From contig NZ_JABDRI010000076.1 of assembly GCF_013041805.1 (NCBI RefSeq), positions 1 through 64,000 on the forward strand: a stretch of DNA of 64,000 nucleotides, written 5' to 3'. Under the pieces are notes generated by a model. That model worked only from the letters and a program-made list of their open reading frames with translations. It was not told where the DNA came from and ran no database searches. The position numbers and the translations under genes are program-made. Source of the stretch: Lutibacter sp. (GTDB taxonomy: Bacteria > Bacteroidota > Bacteroidia > Flavobacteriales > Flavobacteriaceae). Each line of letters starts with the position of its first letter. Within the stretch, counting starts at the first letter, position 1. Below, piece after piece: positions 1 through 9,416 of this stretch.

Positions 1-47
1 TTGCTGCTGAATATGAAGCTTTAATGTTAGCTGCATTAGGAAACTAA
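1..47 (+). CDS. 3' end of an unidentified gene (partial)
   Basis: An open frame enters from the left edge and ends at the TAA at 45-47, coding for AAEYEALMLAALGN. A strong terminator follows 23 bases later, as expected for a real gene end. Fourteen residues are too few to assign a family. Confidence 0.55.
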   Translation, partial: AAEYEALMLAALGN

Positions 48-70
48 GATATTCTTTAAGTAAAATATAT

Positions 71-92
71 AAGGGCTGTTAAGGCAGCCCTT
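71..92 (+). terminator. Intrinsic terminator of the left-edge gene
   Basis: The 8-bp arms AAGGGCTG and CAGCCCTT flank the loop TTAAGG. The tract after the right arm is only TTTATAAAA, so the U-run is short. It sits directly after the partial gene. Confidence 0.6.
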
Positions 93-130
93 TATAAAAC
101 AAATTTTTAACTCTTAAAGAACTAAAACAT

Positions 131-961
131 ATGAAAAAATATTTAATATTAAGCTTTATCCTACTGGTCTCACTTACGAGTGTGAACGCGCAGGGTAAAG
201 ATTCAAAATCAAGTTGTAAAAGTAGTGATACTTGCAATGTTGTTAAATATGCACCAGAGAAAGGAGACTTTACCGCTGCCATGCTTTTTGGTAGAGGGGC
301 GTTTCTAAATGGAGGTCTTGTAGTTCCTAGTTCTAACGGTTCTGTTTCAGGTGTTGCACCCTACGCAAATGACGTAGATGCAAACTCAAACAGTATTGGC
401 AATATGGTAGGTGCTGAAGGTAGATTTTATGTAACTGATAAATTTGCGCTTACTTTAAGCGGAGGTGCTATCATACGTAACACACCATCGCAATTATCAA
501 TACCAGCTGTTATTGATGGGAATGGAAATACAATTATCCAGTCTTACAATGCAGTAGTTGCTGATGAACGAATTGATGCAAACGCAACACTTGGTTTTCA
601 ATGGCTATTTAACACAAAAAATGATAGGCTATTTCCTTATGTAGGAGTTGCTCTTCCTTTTGATTACGCAAGAAGATCATTATTTGATCCATCTATTTCC
701 GTTGATGACAACGGTGATGTGAACATTACAGATTTAACTGCACGCCACGTTGATATAACAGCGTTTGGAATACAAGCAGTTGCAGGTGTAGATTATTACG
801 TACTCAAAGATGTATTCTTTGGTTTCGATATCAAACCAGTTTCTTATAACTATGCATTTAGTGTAAAATCTCCAGCAGATGGTCAGATTAAACTAGAAGC
901 AGATACAAATACAGTTTCATTCTTTGCCCAATTTTCATTCAAACTTGGGTTTAAATTTTAA
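131..961 (+). CDS. Outer-membrane beta-barrel protein, OmpW/porin-like, function unknown
   Basis: This is a 276-residue exported protein. Residues 1-20 form a classical signal peptide with likely cleavage after SVNA. The mature start is short, polar and Cys-containing (Cys29, Cys35). The remainder alternates hydrophobic and polar residues in a beta-strand pattern with many Gly and aromatic residues, and the protein ends in Phe (KLGFKF), as outer-membrane barrels do. A small outer-membrane barrel is inferred from composition; no family signature was recognised with certainty. It is a single-gene unit, with terminators on both sides and the convergent tex gene beyond. Confidence 0.8.
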   Translation: MKKYLILSFILLVSLTSVNAQGKDSKSSCKSSDTCNVVKYAPEKGDFTAAMLFGRGAFLNGGLVVPSSNGSVSGVAPYANDVDANSNSIGNMVGAEGRFYVTDKFALTLSGGAIIRNTPSQLSIPAVIDGNGNTIIQSYNAVVADERIDANATLGFQWLFNTKNDRLFPYVGVALPFDYARRSLFDPSISVDDNGDVNITDLTARHVDITAFGIQAVAGVDYYVLKDVFFGFDIKPVSYNYAFSVKSPADGQIKLEADTNTVSFFAQFSFKLGFKF

Positions 962-983
962 CTTGTAGGTTAATATGAAATGT

Positions 984-1013
984 AAAAAGGGTTACCTAAC
1001 GGTAACCCTTTTT
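984..1013. terminator. Bidirectional terminator between the barrel gene and tex
   Basis: A perfect 13-bp inverted repeat with loop TAAC at 997-1000. It carries an A-run on the left and a T-run on the right, so it can end the plus-strand barrel gene and also the minus-strand tex gene, whose stop codon is at 1038. Confidence 0.85.
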
Positions 1014-1037
1014 TTATTTATACTAATAATAATGATA

Positions 1038-3161
1038 CTAAAAATTTAAAGAAAGTTGAATTCTTTTCCGTGTACTATCAACTTCCAAAACTTTTACAAT
1101 AACTTGTTGGTGCAAATGAACAATGGCATTCACATCACTCACAAAGGTATCAGACAAATTAGAAATATGAACCAAACCACTTTCTTTTATACCAATGTCA
1201 ACAAAACAACCAAAATTTGTAATATTATTTACGATCCCAGGTAGCAATTGACCTTCACGTAGATCAGCAATCGTATGAATGTGTTGATTAAACGTAAAAA
1301 CCTTGGCAGTTTCTCTTGGATCTAAACCAGGTTTTTCTAACTCACTAATAATTCCTTTTAATGTAGGTAAGCCAATATTTATTGAAGTATAGTTTTGAAA
1401 TTCAATTCTTTGCAAAATTTGTTTATTTCCAATTAATTCTGAAATAGGTAAATTATAGTCATTTGCCATAGCAGATACAATTGGATAACTTTCAGGATGA
1501 ACCGCAGAATCATCCAAAGGATTTTTGCCGTTTTTTATCCTTAAAAAACCAGCGGATTGTTCAAAGGCTTTTGCTCCTAAACGAGGAACCTCTAACATTT
1601 GATTTCTAGTTGTAAAAGCTCCTTGCTCTTTCCTATACTTAATAATATTTTGAGCTAATTTCTCACTAATACCAGAAACATAGCTTAGTAACGAAACACT
1701 CGCCGTATTGATATTAACCCCAACAGCATTTACACAACTTTCAACAACCATATCTAAACTGTGTTTCAACTTATGTTGATCGACATCATGTTGATACTGT
1801 CCAACTCCAATAGATTTTGCATCAATTTTTACCAATTCGGCTAAGGGATCCGCCAAACGCCTGCCAATCGAAACAGCTCCGCGCACGGTAACATCATAAT
1901 TTGGAAATTCTCCACGAGCTATCTTTGATGCCGAATATATAGATGCTCCAGCTTCACTCACCACAAACACCTGAATATCCTTATTAAATCTTATTTTTCG
2001 AATTAATTGCTCTGTTTCTCTTGAAGCGGTGCCATTTCCAATAGCAATTGCTTCAATTTTGTAAGCATCAACCAAAGAACTAATTTTTTTTATCGCACCT
2101 ATTCGATCGTTTTGTGGCGCATGTGGATAAATTGTTTCATTATACGCTAAACCTCCTTGTGCATTTAAACACACAACCTTACAACCAGATCTAAATCCGG
2201 GGTCAACAGCCAAAATTGCTTTTTCTCCTAAAGGTGCTCCTAACAATAATTGCTTCAGATTAGTTGCAAAAACCTCAATTGCAACATCATCAGCCTTTTC
2301 TCTTGCGATATTTAAAATTTCATTGGAAAGTGCAGGAAATAAAATTCGTTTATATGCATCTTTTATGGCAAGCTCTATTTGTAAAGCGCAATCATTGCTT
2401 GAACGAATGATTCGGCTTTCAATTTTAGAAAGCGCTATTTCATCATCAATCTCAATTTTTAAGCGAATAAATCCTTCTTTTTCCGCTCTTAGCAATGCCA
2501 ATAAACGATGCGACGGACAACGTTTCAACAATTCAGAAAAATCAAAAAAATCTTTAAATTTTTGCGCTTTTTCATCATTTTCAACTTTTTTTATCACTTT
2601 AGTAGTAATCACAGCAAATTTATCCAACTGATATCGAATGATATTACGAATGTCCATTCGTTCATTTATCCATTCTGCCATAATAAACCTAGCTCCCTCT
2701 AGAGCTAATTCAATAGATTCTACCTCCTTATTCAGGTGTTTAGATGCTATACCATAAATATCAGTTGCTTTTTGACTCATTATGATTTTTGCCAAAGGTT
2801 CTAAACCATTTAAACGAGCTGTTTCAGCCTTTGTCTTACGTTTTTTCTTAAATGGTAAGTACATATCTTCTAACGCAATAAAGTCGGTTGTAGCTTTAAT
2901 TTTTTGCCTTAAGTCGTTGCTTAAAACATCTTGTTCATCTAATGCTTTTAAAATGGTTACTTTTCGCTTCTCTAACTCCTCAAATTGACTCTTGTACTTT
3001 ACTATTTCACCTATTTCAACTTCATCTAAATTACCAGTTCGTTCTTTTCTATATCGAGCAATAAATGGAATGGTACAATCTTCATTCAGAAGCAGAACCG
3101 TTTGATGTATGTTTTTTTCAGATAAATTAGTACTTGCTTTTATAAATTGTAGTGCGTTCAT
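1038..3161 (-). CDS. tex: Tex-family RNA-binding transcription accessory protein
   Basis: At 707 residues the length is slightly below that of proteobacterial Tex. Visible parts in order: a Tex N-terminal helical region including YLPFKKKRKTKAE at about 101; a YqgF/RNase H-like core starting near 315 (AILAVDPGFRSG); tandem helix-hairpin-helix segments at about 485-545 (LLSYVSGISEKLAQNIIKYR); and a C-terminal S1 RNA-binding domain at about 637-707 (GIVNNITNFGCFVDIG). Tex proteins bind nucleic acid and are linked to transcription and RNA turnover in the cytoplasm; the exact job here is not shown. The upstream region carries an unusual 22-bp tandem repeat array. Start is ATG with no better alternative. 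Confidence 0.95.
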   Translation of the reverse strand: MNALQFIKASTNLSEKNIHQTVLLLNEDCTIPFIARYRKERTGNLDEVEIGEIVKYKSQFEELEKRKVTILKALDEQDVLSNDLRQKIKATTDFIALEDMYLPFKKKRKTKAETARLNGLEPLAKIIMSQKATDIYGIASKHLNKEVESIELALEGARFIMAEWINERMDIRNIIRYQLDKFAVITTKVIKKVENDEKAQKFKDFFDFSELLKRCPSHRLLALLRAEKEGFIRLKIEIDDEIALSKIESRIIRSSNDCALQIELAIKDAYKRILFPALSNEILNIAREKADDVAIEVFATNLKQLLLGAPLGEKAILAVDPGFRSGCKVVCLNAQGGLAYNETIYPHAPQNDRIGAIKKISSLVDAYKIEAIAIGNGTASRETEQLIRKIRFNKDIQVFVVSEAGASIYSASKIARGEFPNYDVTVRGAVSIGRRLADPLAELVKIDAKSIGVGQYQHDVDQHKLKHSLDMVVESCVNAVGVNINTASVSLLSYVSGISEKLAQNIIKYRKEQGAFTTRNQMLEVPRLGAKAFEQSAGFLRIKNGKNPLDDSAVHPESYPIVSAMANDYNLPISELIGNKQILQRIEFQNYTSINIGLPTLKGIISELEKPGLDPRETAKVFTFNQHIHTIADLREGQLLPGIVNNITNFGCFVDIGIKESGLVHISNLSDTFVSDVNAIVHLHQQVIVKVLEVDSTRKRIQLSLNF

Positions 3162-3256
3162 GTGATTCTAAGTAAGCTAAACTTTTGTGCTCTTATAGCG
3201 TTAGACAAAAGACCTAAAATAACAATTTTAAATGAAGAAACTGCTCAAATTAAAAA

Positions 3257-3402
3257 AGTTAAGAAGCTTTTTATAAAAGTACAAGTGCTTTATACAAAAA
3301 GTAACTGAGCTTTTTGAAAAAGTACAAGAGCTTTGCATGAAAAGTACAAGAGCTTTTTGAAAAAAATACAAGAGCTTTTTGAAAAAAATACAAGTGCTTT
3401 TA
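3257..3402. repeat. Tandem array of about seven 21-22 bp units upstream of tex
   Basis: Units begin at 3257, 3278, 3300, 3321, 3343, 3365 and 3387 (last partial). The consensus is close to AGTACAAGAGCTTTTTGAAA plus one or two A. The units at 3343 and 3365 differ at a single base, and the outer ones are more diverged. The array fills most of the gap between the stop of the T9SS protein gene (3431) and the tex start (3161). It is noncoding: the 22-base period breaks any reading frame. Each unit has short inverted arms (AAAAG ... CTTTT), so the transcript could form weak hairpins. The function is unknown. Confidence 0.85.
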
Positions 3403-3430
3403 GCCATGTAAAAACATCACTTTACCTACA

Positions 3431-5767
3431 TTACCTTTTTAATGAAAAGTGACCATTAAACACTTTGCCATTTTCTAATACAATCTTATACCAATAATCA
3501 GCACTTGGTAACATCACACCATTAAAGGTTCCATCCCAACCTAGTCCAAAAGGAATAATTTCTTTAACCATTTTGCCAAAACGGTCAAAAACATAAATTT
3601 TAGTCGCTAAATTTCCTCCAATTTTCTCGATTGATGGGCTCCAAGTATCATTATAACCATCATTATTTGGAGTGAAAAATTTAGGAAAAGTTTCTAACAC
3701 CTCAACAAAAACCTCTACAGTTTCACAACCCTTATTATCTTTAATAAAAATAATATAATCTCCAGGAATTACATTTAAAAATACGTTACTCTCTTGAAAT
3801 ATTTCAATTGTATCTAAAGCATAGGTATAGTTTCCGTCACCTAACGTACTTACTTCAATGCTATTTAATCCGTTCACCTCTTCTATATAAATAGCATCAA
3901 CTATTGCAACCTCAGAAATAGTCACGTCAATATTTCTTTCTGAAGTACAACCATATGGATTAGTTACAATAACATGATAAAGTCCCGTTTCTAGGACTTC
4001 AATCTCAAAATCATCGAGTTCTAACTCAACACCATCTTTTTCCCAAACAATTATGTAATTCTCATTATAAGTATCACTTAAGAAACCAGCATTTATAGTA
4101 AAGCTAGTATTGTTATCATCTAAACAAAAAGTAATTTCTTCATATGGTAACAGTTCTTCAGGTGAAAGTACTTTTAGAGTAACTATAGTAAATAACTCAC
4201 AAGAAGTAGTTTGTGCTATTACATATATTTCTTCGATAAAAGCTGCACTATTAGTATATGAATCACTTAATTGATTGCTATGATTTACAGCATCTTCATA
4301 GGAAGCATAAAACATAATTTCTGCACTTTGAGATACCTCAGGTTCTAATAGAATTCGTAACTCATTTAAATTAAACATTGCAAACCCATCATTATCAACA
4401 TCACAAACTTCAAAAGAAGTAATGTTTGAAGTGGTGTAATTTGCAGTTAACGTAAGTGGTTCCACCGCAAAACAACCATACTCATTTTCAAGCCTCGCAA
4501 AGATAATTTGATTAGGTAGTGTAGCACTAAACTTAGTTGTATTAGAAATAGGATTTATACGTTGAATAGCATCACTCTCCAATACATAATAATTTTTTAC
4601 TGGTACCATTGAAAAAGAATCAATTGTAAATAAAGAATCGGCCAAATGTAAATCAAAGAAGGTCAAACCGTCGGTGTCATTATCACAAGATTCTAAATAA
4701 GCCTTAGTTGTATGAAGTTCTTCAGCATACTCAATCATAGTTTCTCCATAAGAAATGCAATTATTACCTAAAGTAGTTTCAAGTCTATAGGTTCCGGCTT
4801 CTGAAACCATAATAGTGCTATTAGTAGCCAAGGGAATTTCAATATTGTTTTTAAACCATTTATAAGTACTACCACTTGCAGGATTTGATTCACCAATTTC
4901 AATAATTTCTCCAAAACATAGTGGATTGTTATTTGAAATCAATCTATCTCCTCCCAAATCCATGCTAAGTTGAAAACTTCCTGCCTCTAAAAAAACAGCG
5001 GAGTCATACCTGTAATTTTGCTCATCAGCAATCACCAACTTCACGTGATACGTTTCATTTGGGATTGTAATTGCAGTAGCTGTTAATACTTTTGTTTGCC
5101 CATTAAAATTAATTGGGGCAGTAGCATCATTCCAACTTTCAAAATAGATATCGTTTTGAGCAGCACAACCATTAGGAATAAAAGGGTGAACAGTGGTAAC
5201 TTTTACAGGTGTTTGCGTATTAGGAACTAAGGCAATATTTGTATATTCCGCACTGTTAATAGGCCGAATTAAAAAGCCAAATAAATCTGAATAATTACAA
5301 GTATTACTATTATTCTCTTGATATTCCTCTGAAGCAAAAATATATTTAAAACTAATTTGATTTGCTACTGAAGTAAAATCAAACTCAATAATTGTGGCAT
5401 TGGTTGTGTTTGATTCGTTCAATGCAGTTTCTAAATCGCTATCTCCATCCCAATTTGGAGCATCATCATCACTTAATGTTGTATTAGGTCCTTGTGTGTT
5501 TTGAATCTTTCCAGTACTTAACATTACTCCTTTCTTAAAAGGAAATGATGTACCTGCTGCATCAAAAAAACCATAACTTTGATCTGCACCACTAAAATTG
5601 CCTCCAACAACGTTAGTAACTTCTACATTGGTAATACAATCACTATCAATTAAAATATCTTCTATTAGTTGTTGTGCAGTATAGGTATTGGTATCAACTT
5701 GGATATTTTGAGCATCTATTAAAAATGGTACTAAAAAAAATACAAAAACAATAGCATATTTCATCAT
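3431..5767 (-). CDS. Choice-of-anchor L protein with T9SS type B (gliding-associated) sorting domain
   Basis: A 778-residue secreted protein. Residues 1-19 are a signal peptide. The N-terminal part (about 25-260) matches the choice-of-anchor L domain, with features such as GVMLSTGKIQNTQGP and YIFASEEYQE. The middle has Ig-like/SprB-like beta-rich stretches with scattered Cys and DxDxDG-type acidic motifs. Residues 694-778 are the C-terminal type B sorting signal (FFTPNNDGYNDTW, VFDRFGK, GWDGTFNG, ending FSLKR). By family knowledge the protein crosses the outer membrane through the type IX secretion system and ends up on the surface or outside. An adhesin-like role is inferred. It stands alone, upstream of tex on the same strand. 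Confidence 0.92.
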   Translation of the reverse strand: MMKYAIVFVFFLVPFLIDAQNIQVDTNTYTAQQLIEDILIDSDCITNVEVTNVVGGNFSGADQSYGFFDAAGTSFPFKKGVMLSTGKIQNTQGPNTTLSDDDAPNWDGDSDLETALNESNTTNATIIEFDFTSVANQISFKYIFASEEYQENNSNTCNYSDLFGFLIRPINSAEYTNIALVPNTQTPVKVTTVHPFIPNGCAAQNDIYFESWNDATAPINFNGQTKVLTATAITIPNETYHVKLVIADEQNYRYDSAVFLEAGSFQLSMDLGGDRLISNNNPLCFGEIIEIGESNPASGSTYKWFKNNIEIPLATNSTIMVSEAGTYRLETTLGNNCISYGETMIEYAEELHTTKAYLESCDNDTDGLTFFDLHLADSLFTIDSFSMVPVKNYYVLESDAIQRINPISNTTKFSATLPNQIIFARLENEYGCFAVEPLTLTANYTTSNITSFEVCDVDNDGFAMFNLNELRILLEPEVSQSAEIMFYASYEDAVNHSNQLSDSYTNSAAFIEEIYVIAQTTSCELFTIVTLKVLSPEELLPYEEITFCLDDNNTSFTINAGFLSDTYNENYIIVWEKDGVELELDDFEIEVLETGLYHVIVTNPYGCTSERNIDVTISEVAIVDAIYIEEVNGLNSIEVSTLGDGNYTYALDTIEIFQESNVFLNVIPGDYIIFIKDNKGCETVEVFVEVLETFPKFFTPNNDGYNDTWSPSIEKIGGNLATKIYVFDRFGKMVKEIIPFGLGWDGTFNGVMLPSADYWYKIVLENGKVFNGHFSLKR

Positions 5768-5821
5768 TCAAATTGTAGGAAAATCGAGCAAACTATTACT
5801 TAAGCAGCTTGCAATTAAAAT

Positions 5822-7879
5822 CTAGCTTACCTGTTCACCATTGGCTACAGAATCATTTTCAGGTTCAATAAACGCTAATTTACCATCAGGTGTATCTGCC
5901 ATTAATATCATTCCTTGGCTTTCAACGCCACGTAATTTTCTAGGTGCTAAATTTACCAAAACAATTACTTTTTGGCCAATAATATCGTCAGGCTTAAAAC
6001 TTTCTGCAATACCTGAAACAATAGTTCTAGTATCAATCCCAACATCCACTTTTAATTGGAGTAATTTTTTGGTTTTTGGAACTTTTATTGCCTCAATAAT
6101 AGTTCCAACACGCATGTCTAATTTCGTAAAATCATCGAATTCAATGGTTTCCTTTTGAGGTTCAACAACTTTGTTTTCAGCTTCATTTGCTAATTTAGTA
6201 GCCTCTAATTTATCTAGTTGAGCCTGTACTTCATTATCTTCAATTTTAGCAAAAAGCAACTCTGCTTTTCCAATTTTATGATTTGAAGTAATTAACTCAT
6301 TTGTATCAGCTACATCATCCCAAGCAATACTATTAGAAACATTTAAAATTCCTTTTAATTTGGTGGATGTAAATGGTAAAAATGGTTCAGCTACAATCGA
6401 TAAACCGGTTGCAATTTGCAATGCAATATACATCACCGTTTTAACACGTTCTGGATCTTCTTTTATGACTTTCCAAGGTTCTTCATCTGCTAAATATTTA
6501 TTCCCTAATCGTGCTAAATTCATTAATTCTTGTGAAGCTTCTCTAAATCTATATCTGTCTATTGAACTTCCTATAATAGAAGGAAATTTTTGTAATTTTT
6601 CTAACGTTTCATTATCAATATCAGAGAATTCATTTGGTTCAGGAATAATTCCATCGTAATATTTATTGGTAAGCACCACTACTCTATTAATGAAATTCCC
6701 AAAAATAGCAACCAATTCATTATTATTTCTTGCCTGGAAATCTTTCCAAGTAAAATCGTTATCCTTTGTTTCAGGGGCATTTGCAGTTAATGCATAACGC
6801 AATACATCTTGCTTATCAGGAAAATCTTCTAAATATTCATGCAACCAAACTGCCCAATTTTTAGAGGTTGAAATTTTGTTTCCTTCTAAATTTAAAAATT
6901 CATTCGCTGGCACGTTTTCAGGCAAAATAAAACTTCCTTCTGCCTTTAACATAGCAGGAAATATAATACAGTGAAACACAATATTATCCTTTCCAATAAA
7001 ATGAATCAATTTAGTTTTTTCATCTTTCCAATAAGGTTCCCAATCTTTTCCCTCACGAGCTGCCCATTCCTTGGTTGAAGAAATATAACCAATAGGAGCA
7101 TCAAACCAAACATATAACACTTTTCCTTCTGCTCCTTCAACAGGTACAGGAATTCCCCAATCCAAATCGCGTGTTACGGCTCTAGGCTTTAACCCATCGT
7201 CTAACCACGATTTTACTTGTCCTAGTACATTTGTTTTCCAATCGTTTTTATGACCTTCAACAATCCATTCTCGTAACCATTTTTCATATGTATCTAGGGG
7301 TAAATACCAATGCTTCGTTACTTTTGTTGTTGGCACATTTCCAGTAATTGCAGATTTTGGGTTAATTAAATCTGTAGCATTATGACTTGTTCCACAACTT
7401 TCGCATTGATCACCATAACTTTCTTCATTCCCACATTTTGGGCATGTTCCAACAACAAATCGATCTGCTAAAAATTGATTTGCTTCTTCATCAAACAATT
7501 GTTCACTAGATTCTTCAATAAATTTACCCTCATCGTACAATTTCTTAAAAAATTCAGAAGCAGTATTGTGATGCACTTGTGCAGAAGTACGAGAATAATT
7601 ATCAAAAGAAATCCCAAAATCTTGAAAAGATTTTTTAATAATAGCGTGGTATTTATCTACAATATCTTGTGGTGTAACTCCTTCTTTTTTTGCTTTTAAC
7701 GTAATTGGCACCCCATGTTCATCTGATCCGCAAATATAAATTACATCATTTCCGGTTGCTCGTAAATAGCGCGCATAAATATCAGCTGGCACATAAACAC
7801 CTGCTAAATGTCCAATATGAACTGGTCCATTTGTGTAAGGTAATGCTGCTGTAATGGTATATCTCTGTAAATTGCTCAT
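5822..7879 (-). CDS. metG: Methionyl-tRNA synthetase
   Basis: A cytoplasmic enzyme that charges tRNA(Met). From the preferred start it has 685 residues. The HIGH motif is at 21-24, a four-Cys zinc knuckle (CPKCG ... CESCG) is near 145-162, and the KMSKS-type loop reads KISTS. The C-terminal part (about 590-685, [10 protein letters not shown]...) is the EMAP II/Arc1p-like OB-fold tRNA-binding and dimerisation domain found in longer bacterial MetRS. An upstream ATG at 7903 would add eight residues, but a TATTTTTG promoter box lies at 7901-7908, so the ATG at 7879 is chosen. Confidence 0.97.
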   Translation of the reverse strand: MSNLQRYTITAALPYTNGPVHIGHLAGVYVPADIYARYLRATGNDVIYICGSDEHGVPITLKAKKEGVTPQDIVDKYHAIIKKSFQDFGISFDNYSRTSAQVHHNTASEFFKKLYDEGKFIEESSEQLFDEEANQFLADRFVVGTCPKCGNEESYGDQCESCGTSHNATDLINPKSAITGNVPTTKVTKHWYLPLDTYEKWLREWIVEGHKNDWKTNVLGQVKSWLDDGLKPRAVTRDLDWGIPVPVEGAEGKVLYVWFDAPIGYISSTKEWAAREGKDWEPYWKDEKTKLIHFIGKDNIVFHCIIFPAMLKAEGSFILPENVPANEFLNLEGNKISTSKNWAVWLHEYLEDFPDKQDVLRYALTANAPETKDNDFTWKDFQARNNNELVAIFGNFINRVVVLTNKYYDGIIPEPNEFSDIDNETLEKLQKFPSIIGSSIDRYRFREASQELMNLARLGNKYLADEEPWKVIKEDPERVKTVMYIALQIATGLSIVAEPFLPFTSTKLKGILNVSNSIAWDDVADTNELITSNHKIGKAELLFAKIEDNEVQAQLDKLEATKLANEAENKVVEPQKETIEFDDFTKLDMRVGTIIEAIKVPKTKKLLQLKVDVGIDTRTIVSGIAESFKPDDIIGQKVIVLVNLAPRKLRGVESQGMILMADTPDGKLAFIEPENDSVANGEQVS

Positions 7880-7900
7880 TAAAATATAATTAAGAAAGCA

Positions 7901-7908
7901 CAAAAATA
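7901..7908 (-). promoter_or_regulatory. Putative -7 box for metG
   Basis: Minus-strand TATTTTTG fits the Bacteroidota TAnnTTTG element and lies 22 bases upstream of the chosen metG start. No clear -33 TTTG is visible, so support is moderate in AT-rich DNA. Confidence 0.4.
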
Positions 7909-8022
7909 AGGATTAATGTTGATTTTTAGATTTGTTTAACTGCTGAATTGCACATAAAATGTTTCAGAGTTATACATTTGGGTTTCTACATAATAATAGT
8001 ATTTTTACTAAAAAGAGCCACA

Positions 8023-9033
8023 ATGCCTAAAACAATCCATATTTGTGTACTTAAAGTATTCATTTTTAGCTTATTAACAACTTGCCTTACATTTGCTCAA
8101 CCAAGTACATCCAATGTATCTTTAATTAGACCAGACTATCTAAAAGTTGGTGATACCATAGCTATTGTAGCACCTGCTGGTATCTTAAAAGACCAACAAC
8201 CTATAGAAGAAGCTGTTAAACTTGTTGAAAGTTGGGGATTGCAGGTGATTTTGGGAAAGCGTCTTTTTGGGAATAATTTTCATTTCTCAGGAACTGACAA
8301 TGAGCGTATTCAAGATTTTCAAACAGCTTTAGATTCAAAAAATGTAAAAGCCATTTGGTGCGGAAGAGGTGGCTATGGTACTGTTAGAATTATAGACGGA
8401 TTAGATTTTACTGAATTTAAGAAAAATCCGAAATGGATTATCGGCTATTCTGATATTACAGTGCTTCATAGTCATATACATAATTTAGGATATGAAACTT
8501 TACATGCAATGATGCCTGTAAATATGAACATTGAAGAAAAAAAGCGAATTAAAACTGTAAAAACGTTTAAAAAAGCACTTTTTGGTAAATCGTTGAGTTA
8601 TAAAATTAAGGAATCAAGCTTTAATAAGGTTGGAGAAGCAAAAGGTCAGTTAGTTGGTGGAAATCTATCGATTTTACAAAGTTTATTAGGTTCTGTTTCT
8701 TCCATAGATACCAATCAAAAAATACTCTTTTTTGAAGATGTGGGAGAATATCTTTATCATATAGATAGAATGGTATACGCTTTAAAACGAAGTGATTATT
8801 TTAAAAATTGTAGTGGAATAATTATTGGTGATATGACCAATGTTAAAAAAAATACAACTCCTTTTGGACAAACTGTTGAAAAAATTGTATTAGAAGCAAC
8901 AAAAGAATATAACTTTCCCATTTTATTTGGTTTCCCTGCGGGTCATGATGATGTTAATAAAGCCATTTTTTTAGGAAGAGAAATTGAAATGAAAGTTGGT
9001 AAAAAACACTCAACAGTTAAATTTAACGATTAA
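8023..9033 (+). CDS. LD-carboxypeptidase (peptidase family S66)
   Basis: This predicted exported enzyme trims the terminal D-Ala from murein tetrapeptides (LD-carboxypeptidase A family), a peptidoglycan recycling and remodelling step. The 336-residue form starts at MPKTIH with a signal peptide ending near TFAQ (26). The S66 Ser-Glu-His triad is visible: Ser143 in GYSD, Glu238 in FFEDVGE and His308 in FPAGHDD. The N-terminal IAIVAPAG motif is also typical. A longer frame from 7948 would put 25 extra residues before the signal peptide and is rejected. The cytoplasmic E. coli LdcA lacks a signal peptide, so the export here is a difference. YraN follows 23 bases downstream. Confidence 0.92.
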   Translation: MPKTIHICVLKVFIFSLLTTCLTFAQPSTSNVSLIRPDYLKVGDTIAIVAPAGILKDQQPIEEAVKLVESWGLQVILGKRLFGNNFHFSGTDNERIQDFQTALDSKNVKAIWCGRGGYGTVRIIDGLDFTEFKKNPKWIIGYSDITVLHSHIHNLGYETLHAMMPVNMNIEEKKRIKTVKTFKKALFGKSLSYKIKESSFNKVGEAKGQLVGGNLSILQSLLGSVSSIDTNQKILFFEDVGEYLYHIDRMVYALKRSDYFKNCSGIIIGDMTNVKKNTTPFGQTVEKIVLEATKEYNFPILFGFPAGHDDVNKAIFLGREIEMKVGKKHSTVKFND

Positions 9034-9056
9034 AGTAGCTTAAAAAAATTGCATAA

Positions 9057-9416
9057 ATGGCTAAACATAATGAGTTAGGAAAAGAAGGTGAAAAACTTGC
9101 CGAAGAATTTCTTTTAAAAAATGGTTATCAAATCATAGAAAAAAATTGGAGGTTTAAAAAAGCAGAAGTTGATATTATTGCTAAAAAAAATGAAATATTA
9201 GCTATTATTGAAGTGAAAACACGCTCTAATAACTACTTTGGAAATCCTCAAGATTTTGTGAATCAAAAGAAAATTAAACTTTTGGTTGAAGCAATTAACC
9301 AATATGTAATTTCAAAAGAATTAGACCTAGACGTTCGGTTTGATATTATTGCTATTCTAAAAAATAACAATGCCTTAGAAATTGAACATTTAGAAGATGC
9401 TTTCCTTTATTTTTAA
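9057..9416 (+). CDS. YraN/UPF0102 family endonuclease-like protein
   Basis: 119 residues, full length for the UPF0102 family. It begins with the typical NELGKEGEKLAEEFLLKNGY stretch, followed by a PD-(D/E)XK-like core (EVDIIAKKN ... IIEVKTRS). Nuclease activity is inferred from this fold only; the cellular role is not established. Its stop codon shares the TTAA at 9413-9416 with the convergent thioredoxin gene. Confidence 0.93.
   Translation: MAKHNELGKEGEKLAEEFLLKNGYQIIEKNWRFKKAEVDIIAKKNEILAIIEVKTRSNNYFGNPQDFVNQKKIKLLVEAINQYVISKELDLDVRFDIIAILKNNNALEIEHLEDAFLYF

Noticed and set aside
3257-3402. CRISPR array
   Set aside because: Repeat units are adjacent with no unique spacers, 21-22 bp is too short, and no cas genes are present.
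7880-8022. Riboswitch or T-box upstream of metG
   Set aside because: The gap to the divergent LD-carboxypeptidase is short, has a promoter box near the start, and shows no T-box or SAM-type stem pattern.
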